A stretch of DNA of 64,000 nt from Aquirufa antheringensis. Lineage in GTDB: Bacteria > Bacteroidota > Bacteroidia > Cytophagales > Spirosomataceae. Positions within the stretch are counted from its first letter, which is position 1. Every line of letters starts with the position of its first letter. The stretch lies in assembly GCF_004307425.1 (NCBI RefSeq), contig NZ_SEWZ01000002.1, positions 500,935 to 564,934 on the forward strand, in the 5' to 3' direction. The notes beneath the pieces were generated by a model. The model was not told the origin of the DNA. It worked only from the letters and a program-made list of their open reading frames with translations, and did not search any database. The position numbers and the translations under genes are program-made. Of this stretch, positions 50,851-57,314 are shown piece after piece.

Positions 50851-51036
50851 CAAGTCGCCGCGAAGCGGCTTAGTTGCGACGCTTCGCGAAGTCGCCCTGT
50901 GGGCTTAGTCGACGCGTTGCGTCTTAGTCATCGCTGCGCGATTTAGTCAATGGGCTTCGCTTAGTCGCCTTCGGCTTAGTCATTGCTTCGCGATTTAGTC
51001 ACGACTTTGTCGTTTAGTCGTCCTGCGGACTTAGTC
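50842..51036. repeat. Micro-hairpin array 3, overlapping a stop codon
   Basis: The longest array, about eleven units. It starts inside the Dabb gene with CTTGC-GTA-GCAAG (containing the stop codon), then GCCGC-GAA-GCGGC, GCGA-CGCT-TCGC (4-base loop), GCCC-TGT-GGGC, GACGC-GTT-GCGTC, ATCGC-TGC-GCGAT, a degenerate unit, GCC-TTC-GGC, ATTGC-TTC-GCGAT (one wobble), ACGAC-TTT-GTCGT and GTCC-TGC-GGAC. Separators are TTAGTC. No palindrome element lies between it and the next gene. Confidence 0.88.
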
Positions 51037-51042
51037 AGCGGA

Positions 51043-51333
51043 TTATTTTTTGAGTAATATCATAATGGCTACAACGTTGACCGCCATCTGAGTAATCCAA
51101 AAGAAGCACATCCATTGGAATATTTCCAATTTAGCTTCTATTAACTGAATTTCTAGTTTATTGAATTTTTCAAGGAGCCTTATTTCTAAGGTGTTCATAC
51201 GTTCTATGCTTCTCAATTCCAAATGATTCAATTTTACCGGTATCTCAGAAAGTTTTTGATCCAGGTATTCTTTCGTCACCAGATTTTCGAATCGGTGATC
51301 TTGCAGTTTATTAATACTTGAATCAGCGTTCAT
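51043..51333 (-). CDS. Small coiled-coil membrane-anchored protein (DUF1640/CCDC90-like), copy A
   Basis: 96 residues. A charged helix with LVTKEYLDQKLSEIPVKLNH and a heptad-patterned coil (ERMNTLEIRLLEKFNKLEIQ) leads to one C-terminal membrane helix (about 72-93) ending LLKK. This build matches the DUF1640/CCDC90 group, whose members have a coiled coil and a tail anchor. It is paralogous to the next gene (TKEY/TKEF, KLEIFQW/KFEILKW, then FFW/FIFW). The pair lies between micro-hairpin arrays 3 and 4. Confidence 0.6.
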   Translation of the reverse strand: MNADSSINKLQDHRFENLVTKEYLDQKLSEIPVKLNHLELRSIERMNTLEIRLLEKFNKLEIQLIEAKLEIFQWMCFFWITQMAVNVVAIMILLKK

Positions 51334-51358
51334 GGCATCGCGTTGATAGGATATGAAT

Positions 51359-51610
51359 TTATTTTTTGATTAGCATTAGAACGATGCCAATTGTGATGGA
51401 TAACTGGCCTACCCAAAAGATAAATAGCCATTTTAGAATTTCAAATTTCGTTTCAGAAAGTTCTTTGCTTACAAATTCCTTTGTGGCCAGATTCTGATCT
51501 AAGTGGTCGTGCATTTCGTGAATGGTGGATACAAATTCCATGGCGTCAGAATCTTTCAGGTGCAATTTAGCACGAGCTAAATCGTATAGTTTGATGTTTA
51601 GTGGTTGCAT
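51359..51610 (-). CDS. Small coiled-coil membrane-anchored protein (DUF1640/CCDC90-like), copy B
   Basis: 83 residues. The N-terminal part includes LYDLARAKLHLKDSDAMEFV. A short coil (DQNLATKEFVSKELSETKFE) precedes a C-terminal membrane helix ILKWLFIFWVGQLSITIGIV that ends LIKK. It is 25 bases upstream of copy A on the same strand, and a tandem duplication is likely. In some genomes DUF1640 proteins are linked to addiction-like or mobile regions, but nothing here proves that. Confidence 0.6.
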   Translation of the reverse strand: MQPLNIKLYDLARAKLHLKDSDAMEFVSTIHEMHDHLDQNLATKEFVSKELSETKFEILKWLFIFWVGQLSITIGIVLMLIKK

Positions 51611-51661
51611 GGATAAATGTAACCCATTTTTTGGATATTACCCTTTAATAAACTGATAATT

Positions 51662-51784
51662 TGGTCGTCCTGCGGACTTAGTCACTACGCTTCGCTTAGT
51701 CGCCTTCGGCTTAGTCATCGTTGCGCGATTTAGTCATCACGCTTCGCTTAGTCGCCTTCGGCTTAGTCATTGCTTTGCAATTTG
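51662..51784. repeat. Micro-hairpin array 4
   Basis: Units in order: GTCC-TGC-GGAC, a degenerate unit, GCC-TTC-GGC, ATCGT-TGC-GCGAT (one wobble), a degenerate unit, GCC-TTC-GGC and ATTGC-TTT-GCAAT, separated by TTAGTC and ending with TTGGTC. This opens the 373-base gene-free stretch that also holds heptads, palindrome copy 3 and a second heptad run. Confidence 0.88.
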
Positions 51785-51815
51785 GTCTTTGAACTTTGCA
51801 ATTTGAATCTTGACA
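51785..51815. repeat. Degenerate heptad repeat TTTGNNN leading into a palindrome
   Basis: In-phase words TTTGAAC, TTTGCAA and TTTGAAT run into CTTGACA, the left arm of palindrome copy 3. The order array, heptads, palindrome is the same as at 43.5 kb. Confidence 0.75.
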
Positions 51816-51890
51816 CAATCTGTCAATACCTGAAAAGCTGCCTGAGTGGCTCGAACTTTATTTCGCACTTTATTGGGTTTAGGACTCATA
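51810..51890. repeat. Palindrome element, copy 3
   Basis: TTGACA, five bases, TGTCAA (51810-51826). The right flank reads TACCTGAAAAG, then GCCTGAGTGGCTCGAA, TTTATTTCGCACTTTATTG and GGTTTA. It agrees with the complement of the left side of copy 2 almost base for base over about 65 positions. Confidence 0.82.
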
Positions 51891-51936
51891 GAGGCAGATC
51901 ACATAAAATCCAACACCGATTCGCCGGAAGCGAAAC

Positions 51937-51981
51937 CTTTATACTTTATGCTTTATGCTCTATGCTTTGATCCGAAGGATC
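51937..51981. repeat. Heptad repeat CTTTATN ending in a micro-hairpin
   Basis: Words CTTTATA, CTTTATG, CTTTATG, CTCTATG and CTTTGAT are in phase (51937-51971). They lead into a hairpin GATCC-GAA-GGATC (51969-51981) with the same 5-bp stem and 3-base loop geometry as the arrays. It ends two bases before the stop codon of the TVP38-type gene, so it may also act as its 3'-end structure. Confidence 0.7.
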
Positions 51982-51983
51982 GT

Positions 51984-52631
51984 TTATTGCAAAGAACGGC
52001 GGCCTAAAAGATACATCCCTACAGCGGAAACGATTAAAAGCAGCACAGAAATCACATCTTGCCAACGCAATAATTCGGGCCGGGCAAATAATAAAGCCCA
52101 AGATGAAGCAGAGATCCCCGTAAAAACGGCTAAGAAAGTTCTTGGTAACATTCCCAAAGTTCCAGCTGTAATAAAGGCGCGGAAGGGAACACCTACAAAG
52201 GCCATGATTGCGTTTGTGATGGCGAATGGGAAAATTGGAGAAAGCCGTGCGAGGAACACCCAGGAAAAGGAGGAAGACCGCACGTTCGCTAGGAAACTAG
52301 AAGGTACGCGCGACAGCAAAGCTGTCGCGCCGAACTTTTTGGCCAGAAAATAACCCAAAGCCGAAGCCGCCGAGTAAGCCAAAATCAATGGCAAGAGTCC
52401 CGAAAAGCCATAAACGTAACCCGTAAATAAGGCAAAAAACGTTGTAGGGCAGAGGGCCAGGCCCATAATCAAAGCGGCGCAAATCCAAAAAACTACCGAC
52501 CCCAGCAGAGAAAACGTCGTAAAAAACGAAGGATTCGCCAGCGCGTAGTAGCCCAAAAAGCCAGACGCCAGCAGGGGCAATAGGCCCATCCAAACGAGGT
52601 AGAGCGTTTCGTAAACGAGTTTTTTGTTCAT
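51984..52631 (-). CDS. TVP38/TMEM64 (VTT domain) membrane protein
   Basis: The start MNKKLVYETLYLVWMGLLPL gives 215 residues with about six membrane segments. The VTT domain core is FALFTGYVYGFSGLLPLILA, SAASALGYFLAKKFGA, and FLARLSPIFPFAITNAIMAF. Members of this DedA-related superfamily are thought to move lipids or polyprenyl phosphates across membranes. Codons for about residues 101-108 (ATALLSRV) are made by a perfect 10-bp palindrome with a 3-base loop at 52308-52330, discussed as a finding. It is divergent from hisH over a 56-base gap. Confidence 0.82.
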   Translation of the reverse strand: MNKKLVYETLYLVWMGLLPLLASGFLGYYALANPSFFTTFSLLGSVVFWICAALIMGLALCPTTFFALFTGYVYGFSGLLPLILAYSAASALGYFLAKKFGATALLSRVPSSFLANVRSSSFSWVFLARLSPIFPFAITNAIMAFVGVPFRAFITAGTLGMLPRTFLAVFTGISASSWALLFARPELLRWQDVISVLLLIVSAVGMYLLGRRSLQ

Positions 52632-52672
52632 AAAAGGGCCCCGCAAAGGGGGCAATTATCCCCCAAAGTTAA

Positions 52673-52680
52673 TACCTTTG
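52673..52680 (+). promoter_or_regulatory. his operon promoter -7 box
   Basis: TACCTTTG is an exact TAnnTTTG match that ends seven bases before the hisH ATG (52688). The transcript would therefore start within a few bases of the start codon. No TTG -33 element is evident in the preceding 25 bases. Confidence 0.5.
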
Positions 52681-52687
52681 TACGCTT

Positions 52688-53275
52688 ATGGAAATTGCGA
52701 TCATAAAATACAATGCGGGGAATGTGGCATCGGTGATGTACGCGTTGGATCGTATTGGGCAGAAATACCAACTGACAGATGACCATGAGCAGATTAAAAA
52801 AGCCGACAAAGTGATTTTTCCGGGGGTGGGCGAGGCGAGTACGGCGATGGCTTATTTGAAAGAAAAAGGCCTGGACGAGGTGATAAAGGGGTTGAAGCAG
52901 CCTGTTTTGGCGACCTGCATCGGAATGCAATTGTTGTGCAAGCACTCGGAAGAGGGAAACGTGGATTGCATCGGGGTGTTTGACGTGGAGGTGAAGAAAT
53001 TCATTAGTAAAGACTTGAAAATTCCGCATGTCGGCTGGAATTCGATCGTGCAGAAAGGCGAGAATCCCTTAATGAAAGGACTGAAAGAAGAAGAGTTCGT
53101 CTATTTCGTGCACTCTTTTTATGCGCCCGTAAATCAGTATACGACAGCGGTTTGTGAGTATGAGCAGCCGTTTTCGGCGATGTTACACAAGGATAATTTT
53201 TATGCCGCGCAGTTTCACGCGGAGATCAGCGGAAAGGCTGGCGAACAGATTTTGAAAAATTTCTTAGCACTCTAA
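52688..53275 (+). CDS. hisH: Imidazole glycerol phosphate synthase, glutaminase subunit
   Basis: 195 residues of class I glutamine amidotransferase. The nucleophile Cys is in LATCIGMQLLCKHS, and the catalytic His and Glu are in AAQFHAEISGKAGE. KYNAGNVASVMYALDRIG is the N-terminal block and VIFPGVGEASTAMAYL forms the oxyanion strand region. It makes ammonia from glutamine for HisF. It is first in the his cluster, with hisA one base after its stop. Only hisH-A-F-IE are here; hisG, hisD, hisC and hisB are not in the window. Confidence 0.95.
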   Translation: MEIAIIKYNAGNVASVMYALDRIGQKYQLTDDHEQIKKADKVIFPGVGEASTAMAYLKEKGLDEVIKGLKQPVLATCIGMQLLCKHSEEGNVDCIGVFDVEVKKFISKDLKIPHVGWNSIVQKGENPLMKGLKEEEFVYFVHSFYAPVNQYTTAVCEYEQPFSAMLHKDNFYAAQFHAEISGKAGEQILKNFLAL

Positions 53276-53276
53276 T

Positions 53277-54008
53277 ATGTTTCAACTAATTCCGGCGATC
53301 GATCTGATAAATGGGCAATGCGTGCGTTTGACTCAGGGGGATTATGGCCAAAAAACGGTCTATTCAGAAGACCCTTTGGAGATCGCCAAAGCCTTTGAGG
53401 GGGCCGGAATTCAGCGTTTGCACTTAGTGGATTTGGATGGGGCGAAAGCGAAGAAGATTGTGAATGCGGCGGTTTTGGAACGCATTGCGTCGAACACGTC
53501 GCTGCACATTGATTTTGGCGGCGGAGTTCAGTCCGACGAGATGATTGATACGGCTTTTTCTGCGGGTGCCGCGCAGATTACCGCCGGCAGTATTGCCGTG
53601 CGTAATCCTGCGCTGGTCTGTGAATGGTTGCAGAAGTATGGGTCGGAGAAGATTATTTTGGGGGCGGATGCGCAGAATGAGATGATCGCTGTTTCGGGCT
53701 GGCAGGAGAATTCGAACATTTCGATTTTTGACTTTCTACAGGATTATACCTCGAAAGGCGCGAAGTATGTGATTTCGACGGATGTCGCCAAAGACGGTTT
53801 GTTGCAAGGCCCCAGCTTCGATTTATATGAAAAAATTCAGGCTTCGAGCCCGTCGCTGAGCGTGATTGCGAGCGGTGGGGTAGCTTGTATGGAGGATTTA
53901 GTGCGCTTGCGGGAGATGAATTTGTTTGGGGTGATTGTGGGGAAGGCGTTTTATGAGGGTCGGATTAGTTTAGCGGATTTGGCCAAATTTTCAGCAGCAG
54001 CATGTTAA
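53277..54008 (+). CDS. hisA: Phosphoribosylformimino-AICAR-phosphate isomerase
   Basis: 243 residues in a TIM barrel. [20 protein letters not shown] includes the catalytic Asp, and the phosphate-binding loops are [13 protein letters not shown] and [16 protein letters not shown]. It isomerises ProFAR to PRFAR in histidine synthesis. Its 3' end overlaps hisF by 7 bases. The gene is typical in length. Confidence 0.95.
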   Translation: MFQLIPAIDLINGQCVRLTQGDYGQKTVYSEDPLEIAKAFEGAGIQRLHLVDLDGAKAKKIVNAAVLERIASNTSLHIDFGGGVQSDEMIDTAFSAGAAQITAGSIAVRNPALVCEWLQKYGSEKIILGADAQNEMIAVSGWQENSNISIFDFLQDYTSKGAKYVISTDVAKDGLLQGPSFDLYEKIQASSPSLSVIASGGVACMEDLVRLREMNLFGVIVGKAFYEGRISLADLAKFSAAAC

Positions 54009-54763
54009 CAAAGCGCATCATACCTTGTCTCGATATTAAAGAAGGGCGGACCGTGAAAGGGACGAACTTTGTGGACCTGCGCGATGCTGGCGATCCGGTG
54101 GAGCTGGGTGCACTATATGCGCAGCAGGGGGCGGATGAGCTGGTTTTTTTAGATATTACGGCGACGGTCGATGACCGGAAGACCTTAGTGAATTTAGTGC
54201 GTGAAGTCGCGCGGCACGTGAATATTCCCTTTACCGTGGGCGGCGGAATTTCGTCTATTGCTGACGTATCGGCGTTGCTGAACGCCGGCGCGGACAAAGT
54301 GTCCATCAACTCGTCTGCGGTGCGCCGGCCAGAGCTGGTGGATGAACTGGCTTTGGCTTTTGGCTCCCAATGCATCATTGTCGCGATCGATACGCGCTTT
54401 GAACCCGCCGCGGGCCAGGACTTCGTCCACACCCACGGCGGCCGTCGAATAACAGAATTAAAAACCCTCGAATGGGCCCGCGAAGTCGAAAACCGCGGCG
54501 CCGGCGAAATCTTATTAACCTCGATGGACGCGGACGGAACGAAAGCAGGCTTCGCCTGTGATTTGACCGCACGCATATCCTCAGCAGCCTCCATTCCCAT
54601 TATTGCCTCTGGCGGAGCGGGAACGATGGAACATTTTACGGAAGTATTCACGACCGGCAAAGCAGACGCAGGCCTCGCCGCGAGTATATTTCACTTTAAA
54701 GAAATTGAAATTTTGGCATTGAAGAATTACCTTGCAACCCAAGGCATCCCGATGCGCATTTAA
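54002..54763 (+). CDS. hisF: Imidazole glycerol phosphate synthase, cyclase subunit
   Basis: 253 residues in a TIM barrel homologous to His[21 protein letters not shown] has the first catalytic Asp, [20 protein letters not shown] the phosphate loop, AIDTRF the second Asp, and [18 protein letters not shown] the late loop. With HisH it forms imidazole glycerol phosphate and AICAR. It starts inside hisA and ends 7 bases before hisIE. Confidence 0.95.
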   Translation: MLTKRIIPCLDIKEGRTVKGTNFVDLRDAGDPVELGALYAQQGADELVFLDITATVDDRKTLVNLVREVARHVNIPFTVGGGISSIADVSALLNAGADKVSINSSAVRRPELVDELALAFGSQCIIVAIDTRFEPAAGQDFVHTHGGRRITELKTLEWAREVENRGAGEILLTSMDADGTKAGFACDLTARISSAASIPIIASGGAGTMEHFTEVFTTGKADAGLAASIFHFKEIEILALKNYLATQGIPMRI

Positions 54764-54770
54764 TAGAAAT

Positions 54771-55370
54771 ATGTCCAAGCAACCCGATTTTTCCAAAGGC
54801 CTCGTGCCCGCCATCATCCAAGATGCCAGCACTCGTACCGTTTTGATGTTAGGCTACATGAATGAGGAAGCCTATGCAAAGACCGTTGCAGAGTCCCGCG
54901 TGACCTTTTTTAGCCGCTCGAAGAACCGTCTTTGGACTAAAGGCGAAGAATCAGGCAACTTCTTAGACGTGGTCAGCCTCTCAATCGATTGCGACGCAGA
55001 CACCATTTTAATTCAGGCCAAACCTTTTGGACCCACTTGCCACACTGGCGCAGATACCTGTTTCGATGAGTCAAACGCAGACAATGCAGCCTGGTTAGAT
55101 CAATTAAAACATGTTATCCGTAGCCGCAAAACTGCCCCTGCAGCGTCTTCCTATACCGCTTCTTTATTCCAATTAGGCACCCACAAAGTGGCCCAAAAAG
55201 TAGGCGAAGAAGCCGTCGAGCTCGTCATCGAAGCCTTAATGCAAAACGATGACCTCTTTAAAGGCGAAGCGGCGGATCTAATTTTCCACTTATTAGTCTT
55301 ATTAGAGGATCGCGGAATCGATTTAAGCGAAATCATCGCCGTTCTTCAGTCTCGTCACGCTGCTAAATAA
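54771..55370 (+). CDS. hisIE: Bifunctional phosphoribosyl-AMP cyclohydrolase / phosphoribosyl-ATP pyrophosphatase
   Basis: The ATG at 54771 gives MSKQPDFSKGLVPAIIQDAS (199 residues); the longer reading runs into hisF. Residues about 1-105 are HisI, with MLGYMNEEAYAKTVAESRVT, FFSRSKNRLWTKGEESGNFL, zinc/Mg ligands in SIDCDADTILIQAKP and CHTGADTCF. Residues about 115-199 are HisE, with KVGEEAVELVIEALMQND and LIFHLLVLLEDRGI. It carries out steps 2 and 3 of histidine synthesis. It ends the his cluster; the holin-like protein is 8 bases on. Confidence 0.94.
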   Translation: MSKQPDFSKGLVPAIIQDASTRTVLMLGYMNEEAYAKTVAESRVTFFSRSKNRLWTKGEESGNFLDVVSLSIDCDADTILIQAKPFGPTCHTGADTCFDESNADNAAWLDQLKHVIRSRKTAPAASSYTASLFQLGTHKVAQKVGEEAVELVIEALMQNDDLFKGEAADLIFHLLVLLEDRGIDLSEIIAVLQSRHAAK

Positions 55371-55378
55371 TCTTTCTT

Positions 55379-55717
55379 ATGATCGGATTCATCATTCGTT
55401 ACATCATCATTGCCTGCGTAGTTATGGTCATTCCTCGCTATTTAAAAGGCATTACGGTAGACGGTTTCACGACCGCACTTTTAGTCGCTCTAGCGATGGG
55501 CTTTGTGAATTCCTTCGTCAAACCCGTGTTGAAGATCATCAGCTTCCCTATTACGTTTATGACTTTAGGGTTGTTTTCTCTTGTGATCTCGGTAGGTCTG
55601 GTCTATCTAGTCGCTGCCTATGTGCCCGGTTTTGCGGTGACAGGGTTTATCGCTCCTTTGATTTTTAGTTTTCTGGTGTCGCTGTCTACTTCATTTGTAG
55701 GGCTGTTTACGCGCTAG
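55379..55717 (+). CDS. Four-helix membrane protein (Phage_holin_4_2/DUF360-like)
   Basis: 112 residues with four membrane segments. The typical block is GFVNSFVKPVLKIISFPITF followed by MTLGLFSLVISVGLVYLVAA. The family name refers to phage holins, but most members are plain bacterial membrane proteins of unknown role, and nothing else here suggests a prophage. The gene follows hisIE by 8 bases and is probably carried on the his transcript. Palindrome copy 4 lies downstream. Confidence 0.75.
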   Translation: MIGFIIRYIIIACVVMVIPRYLKGITVDGFTTALLVALAMGFVNSFVKPVLKIISFPITFMTLGLFSLVISVGLVYLVAAYVPGFAVTGFIAPLIFSFLVSLSTSFVGLFTR

Positions 55718-55734
55718 GGCACTTTTTGCTATTA

Positions 55735-55788
55735 TAAGTCGCGTGGTACGCAGGCGGCTTTTCAGGTATTGACAGATTTTGTCAATAC
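55735..55788. repeat. Palindrome element, copy 4 (half element)
   Basis: GTATTGACA, five bases, TGTCAATAC (55766-55788, perfect arms). The left flank complement reads TACCTGAAAAGCCGCCTG, as in other copies. The right arm ends exactly on the first base of the antitoxin stop codon (55788), so the right flank is missing. No micro-hairpin array is nearby. Confidence 0.82.
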
Positions 55789-56087
55789 TAAAGTTTGATG
55801 GAAACTTCTAATCGACCTCCAAAACCTAATTCAACAATCTTTTGCAGTGTGGAGATTCTAGCCTCTTTGAGGTTATTCTCAATTTTAGAAATATAGGACT
55901 TAGTTGTTCCCGCTTTTTCTGCAAGTTCTGCCTGAGTCATGCCTAATTCTAGGCGCTTAACTTGAATCAATACGCCTGCCTTGAAGATTTGATATCCCGC
56001 TTCGTATTCATCTCTTTTTTTTGTACCCAATTTGCCGTAGTGTTTGTCTTTATGCTCCGCGAAGGTCGTCAGGTTTTTGTTTTTCAT
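55788..56087 (-). CDS. HigA-type XRE-family antitoxin
   Basis: 99 residues. The HTH_3 domain covers about residues 37-91: VKRLELGMTQAELAEKAGTT and KSYISKIENNLKEARISTL. An N-terminal extension (KDKHYGKLGTKKRDEYEAGY) is typical of HigA antitoxins paired with Gp49-like HigB toxins. It would bind and neutralise the toxin and repress the operon. Its start lies inside the toxin reading frame (38-base overlap), but that toxin gene has lost its 5' end, so this antitoxin is an orphan. Confidence 0.85.
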   Translation of the reverse strand: MKNKNLTTFAEHKDKHYGKLGTKKRDEYEAGYQIFKAGVLIQVKRLELGMTQAELAEKAGTTKSYISKIENNLKEARISTLQKIVELGFGGRLEVSIKL

Positions 56088-56289
56088 ATTCTGATTTTAG
56101 TTTTAAAGCTAATCGTATCTCTTTTTTAGGTGTTTTTTGAGTCTTTTTCTGAAATCCATTGATTAGAATAACTAGTTTCCCCGTCTCGAAAAAGCAAAAT
56201 ATTCGAATGATATCGTTCCCTACCTGAATTCTAATTTCATAAAGCCCATCCGTATTAACGATATGCTTTAAATAGGTGTCTGGGACACA
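56050..56289 (-). pseudogene. 5'-truncated HigB/Gp49-like toxin relic
   Basis: The minus-strand frame from 56289 to the stop at 56050-56052 translates to about 79 residues that match the C-terminal two thirds of HigB (Gp49-like, RelE superfamily): VNTDGLYEIRIQVGNDIIRI, FCFFETGKLVILINGFQKKT and QKTPKKEIRLALKLKSEY. An in-frame TGA lies immediately upstream (56290-56292), no start codon is present in the open part, and the expected N-terminal 40 or so residues are not found in any frame of the preceding 100 bases. A GTGTC-TGG-GACAC palindrome sits right at the break. Confidence 0.82.
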
Positions 56290-56327
56290 TCAAAGGTAGT
56301 TAAGTTTCACTATAGTGCAACAATTAA

Positions 56328-56528
56328 TCATCTATTCCTCAGCTCAGTCAAGAACTTCTTCGAGTCAAATATCAGCTGAGATCTGGCTGCCGGAGCAACG
56401 ATGACCGATTCTGTGTAGACTTCTTGGTCTTTTTCGAAGATGGTGACGGTGACTTTTGTGAATTTGTAGGGGCCCATGTGGCCGTTGTAGAAGAGCAGAG
56501 GCTCTTTATTGCCAAAGAAATTGAACAT
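56328..56528 (-). CDS. Hypothetical protein, 66 aa
   Basis: Not recognised. The peptide begins MFNFFGNKEPLLFYNGHMGP and has alternating beta-prone stretches (YKFTKVTVTIFEKD, ESVIVAPAARSQLIFD) with no signal or membrane helix, suggesting a small beta-rich cytoplasmic protein. It follows the XRE regulator gene by 11 bases and is likely in its operon. Coding status is supported by the operon spacing and the clean start only. Confidence 0.45.
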   Translation of the reverse strand: MFNFFGNKEPLLFYNGHMGPYKFTKVTVTIFEKDQEVYTESVIVAPAARSQLIFDSKKFLTELRNR

Positions 56529-56539
56529 GTTTGTAGGGT

Positions 56540-56959
56540 TTAGTGGTTATTGACGCCGTGGTGGCGGTATTGAAAATAGCGTAGGTTTTTAACCTGCTTG
56601 ATGTCGTAGGTAATGGCGTTTTTAGGGATGAGCTTGAAGCTGAATTTCCGTTCTAATTTGACTTTGCGGAGCCGGAGGAAGTACTTGACGTCTTTTTCTG
56701 CGTGGGGCAAAGCTTCTTCGACTAAATTTTCGTAGCCTACAAAGGATCGTTTGATGCGCTCCCGCATCCAATAGATGCAAAGTTCGCGTGCATTTACCTG
56801 GTGGTAATGGGCAAAAATAATGACGAGGTCGAGGTCTGGGATGCGATTGCCGTTTTCGTATTTGCTCAAAAGCCCGGCGTCGATCCCGAGATCCTGCGCC
56901 ATCACGTGCAGCGGAACGGCACGGATGAGCTTCAGGTATCTAGAGAAGTGGTTAAACAT
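56540..56959 (-). CDS. XRE-family regulator with C-terminal extension
   Basis: 139 residues. The N-terminal HTH (residues about 5-60) reads LKLIRAVPLHVMAQDLGIDA followed by GLLSKYENGNRIPDLDLVII, with a clear recognition helix. The C-terminal half is basic (KYFLRLRKVKLERKFSFKL) and unrecognised. It probably controls itself and the 66-residue gene downstream. The pair lies next to the higBA remnant, so this 1.2-kb patch looks accessory. Confidence 0.7.
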   Translation of the reverse strand: MFNHFSRYLKLIRAVPLHVMAQDLGIDAGLLSKYENGNRIPDLDLVIIFAHYHQVNARELCIYWMRERIKRSFVGYENLVEEALPHAEKDVKYFLRLRKVKLERKFSFKLIPKNAITYDIKQVKNLRYFQYRHHGVNNH

Positions 56960-57104
56960 ATTGATTAGTGGTTTGGTGTTCCAAATGTATTCCCGCCCAT
57001 CCTGTCTTCCTAACAGCTTATTGATAATGTGAATTTAGGGGCCTCAAATTTGTCTTTATGTGCCTTGTGTGCGTCTCAGGGGGCTATTGGTAAAATAGGC
57101 GCGT

Positions 57105-57170
57105 GCCACTGAGAGCCGTTTCCAGGTATTGACAGATTGTGTCAAAAGCTGAAAAAGCCGTTTATACAAT
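57105..57170. repeat. Palindrome element, copy 5
   Basis: TTGACA, five bases, TGTCAA (57129-57145) with both flanks related in inverted orientation: the left complement reads ACCTGGAAACGGCTCTCAGT and the right reads AGCTGAAAAAGCCGTTTATA. It is the second copy with two arms. The remaining gene-free bases of 56960-57314 show only a short GCCTATAGGC palindrome (about 57193) and an AT-rich stretch just before the MHS gene. Confidence 0.75.
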
Positions 57171-57314
57171 TGCAAGTTATAATAGCAAAAACCGCCTATA
57201 GGCTCTTCAAAGCCTATATTATCAGTTTTAGGTAAGGAATTACAACAATTGTCGCCCCATAAAGATGAGATAGTGATATTTTGTGTATTTTTAGGAAGAA
57301 ATTGAGAATGTACT

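Noticed and set aside
55379-55717. Holin-like protein as a sign of prophage
   Set aside because: No integrase, terminase, portal, tail or lysis gene is nearby, and the gene is appended to the his cluster; the family is mostly non-phage.
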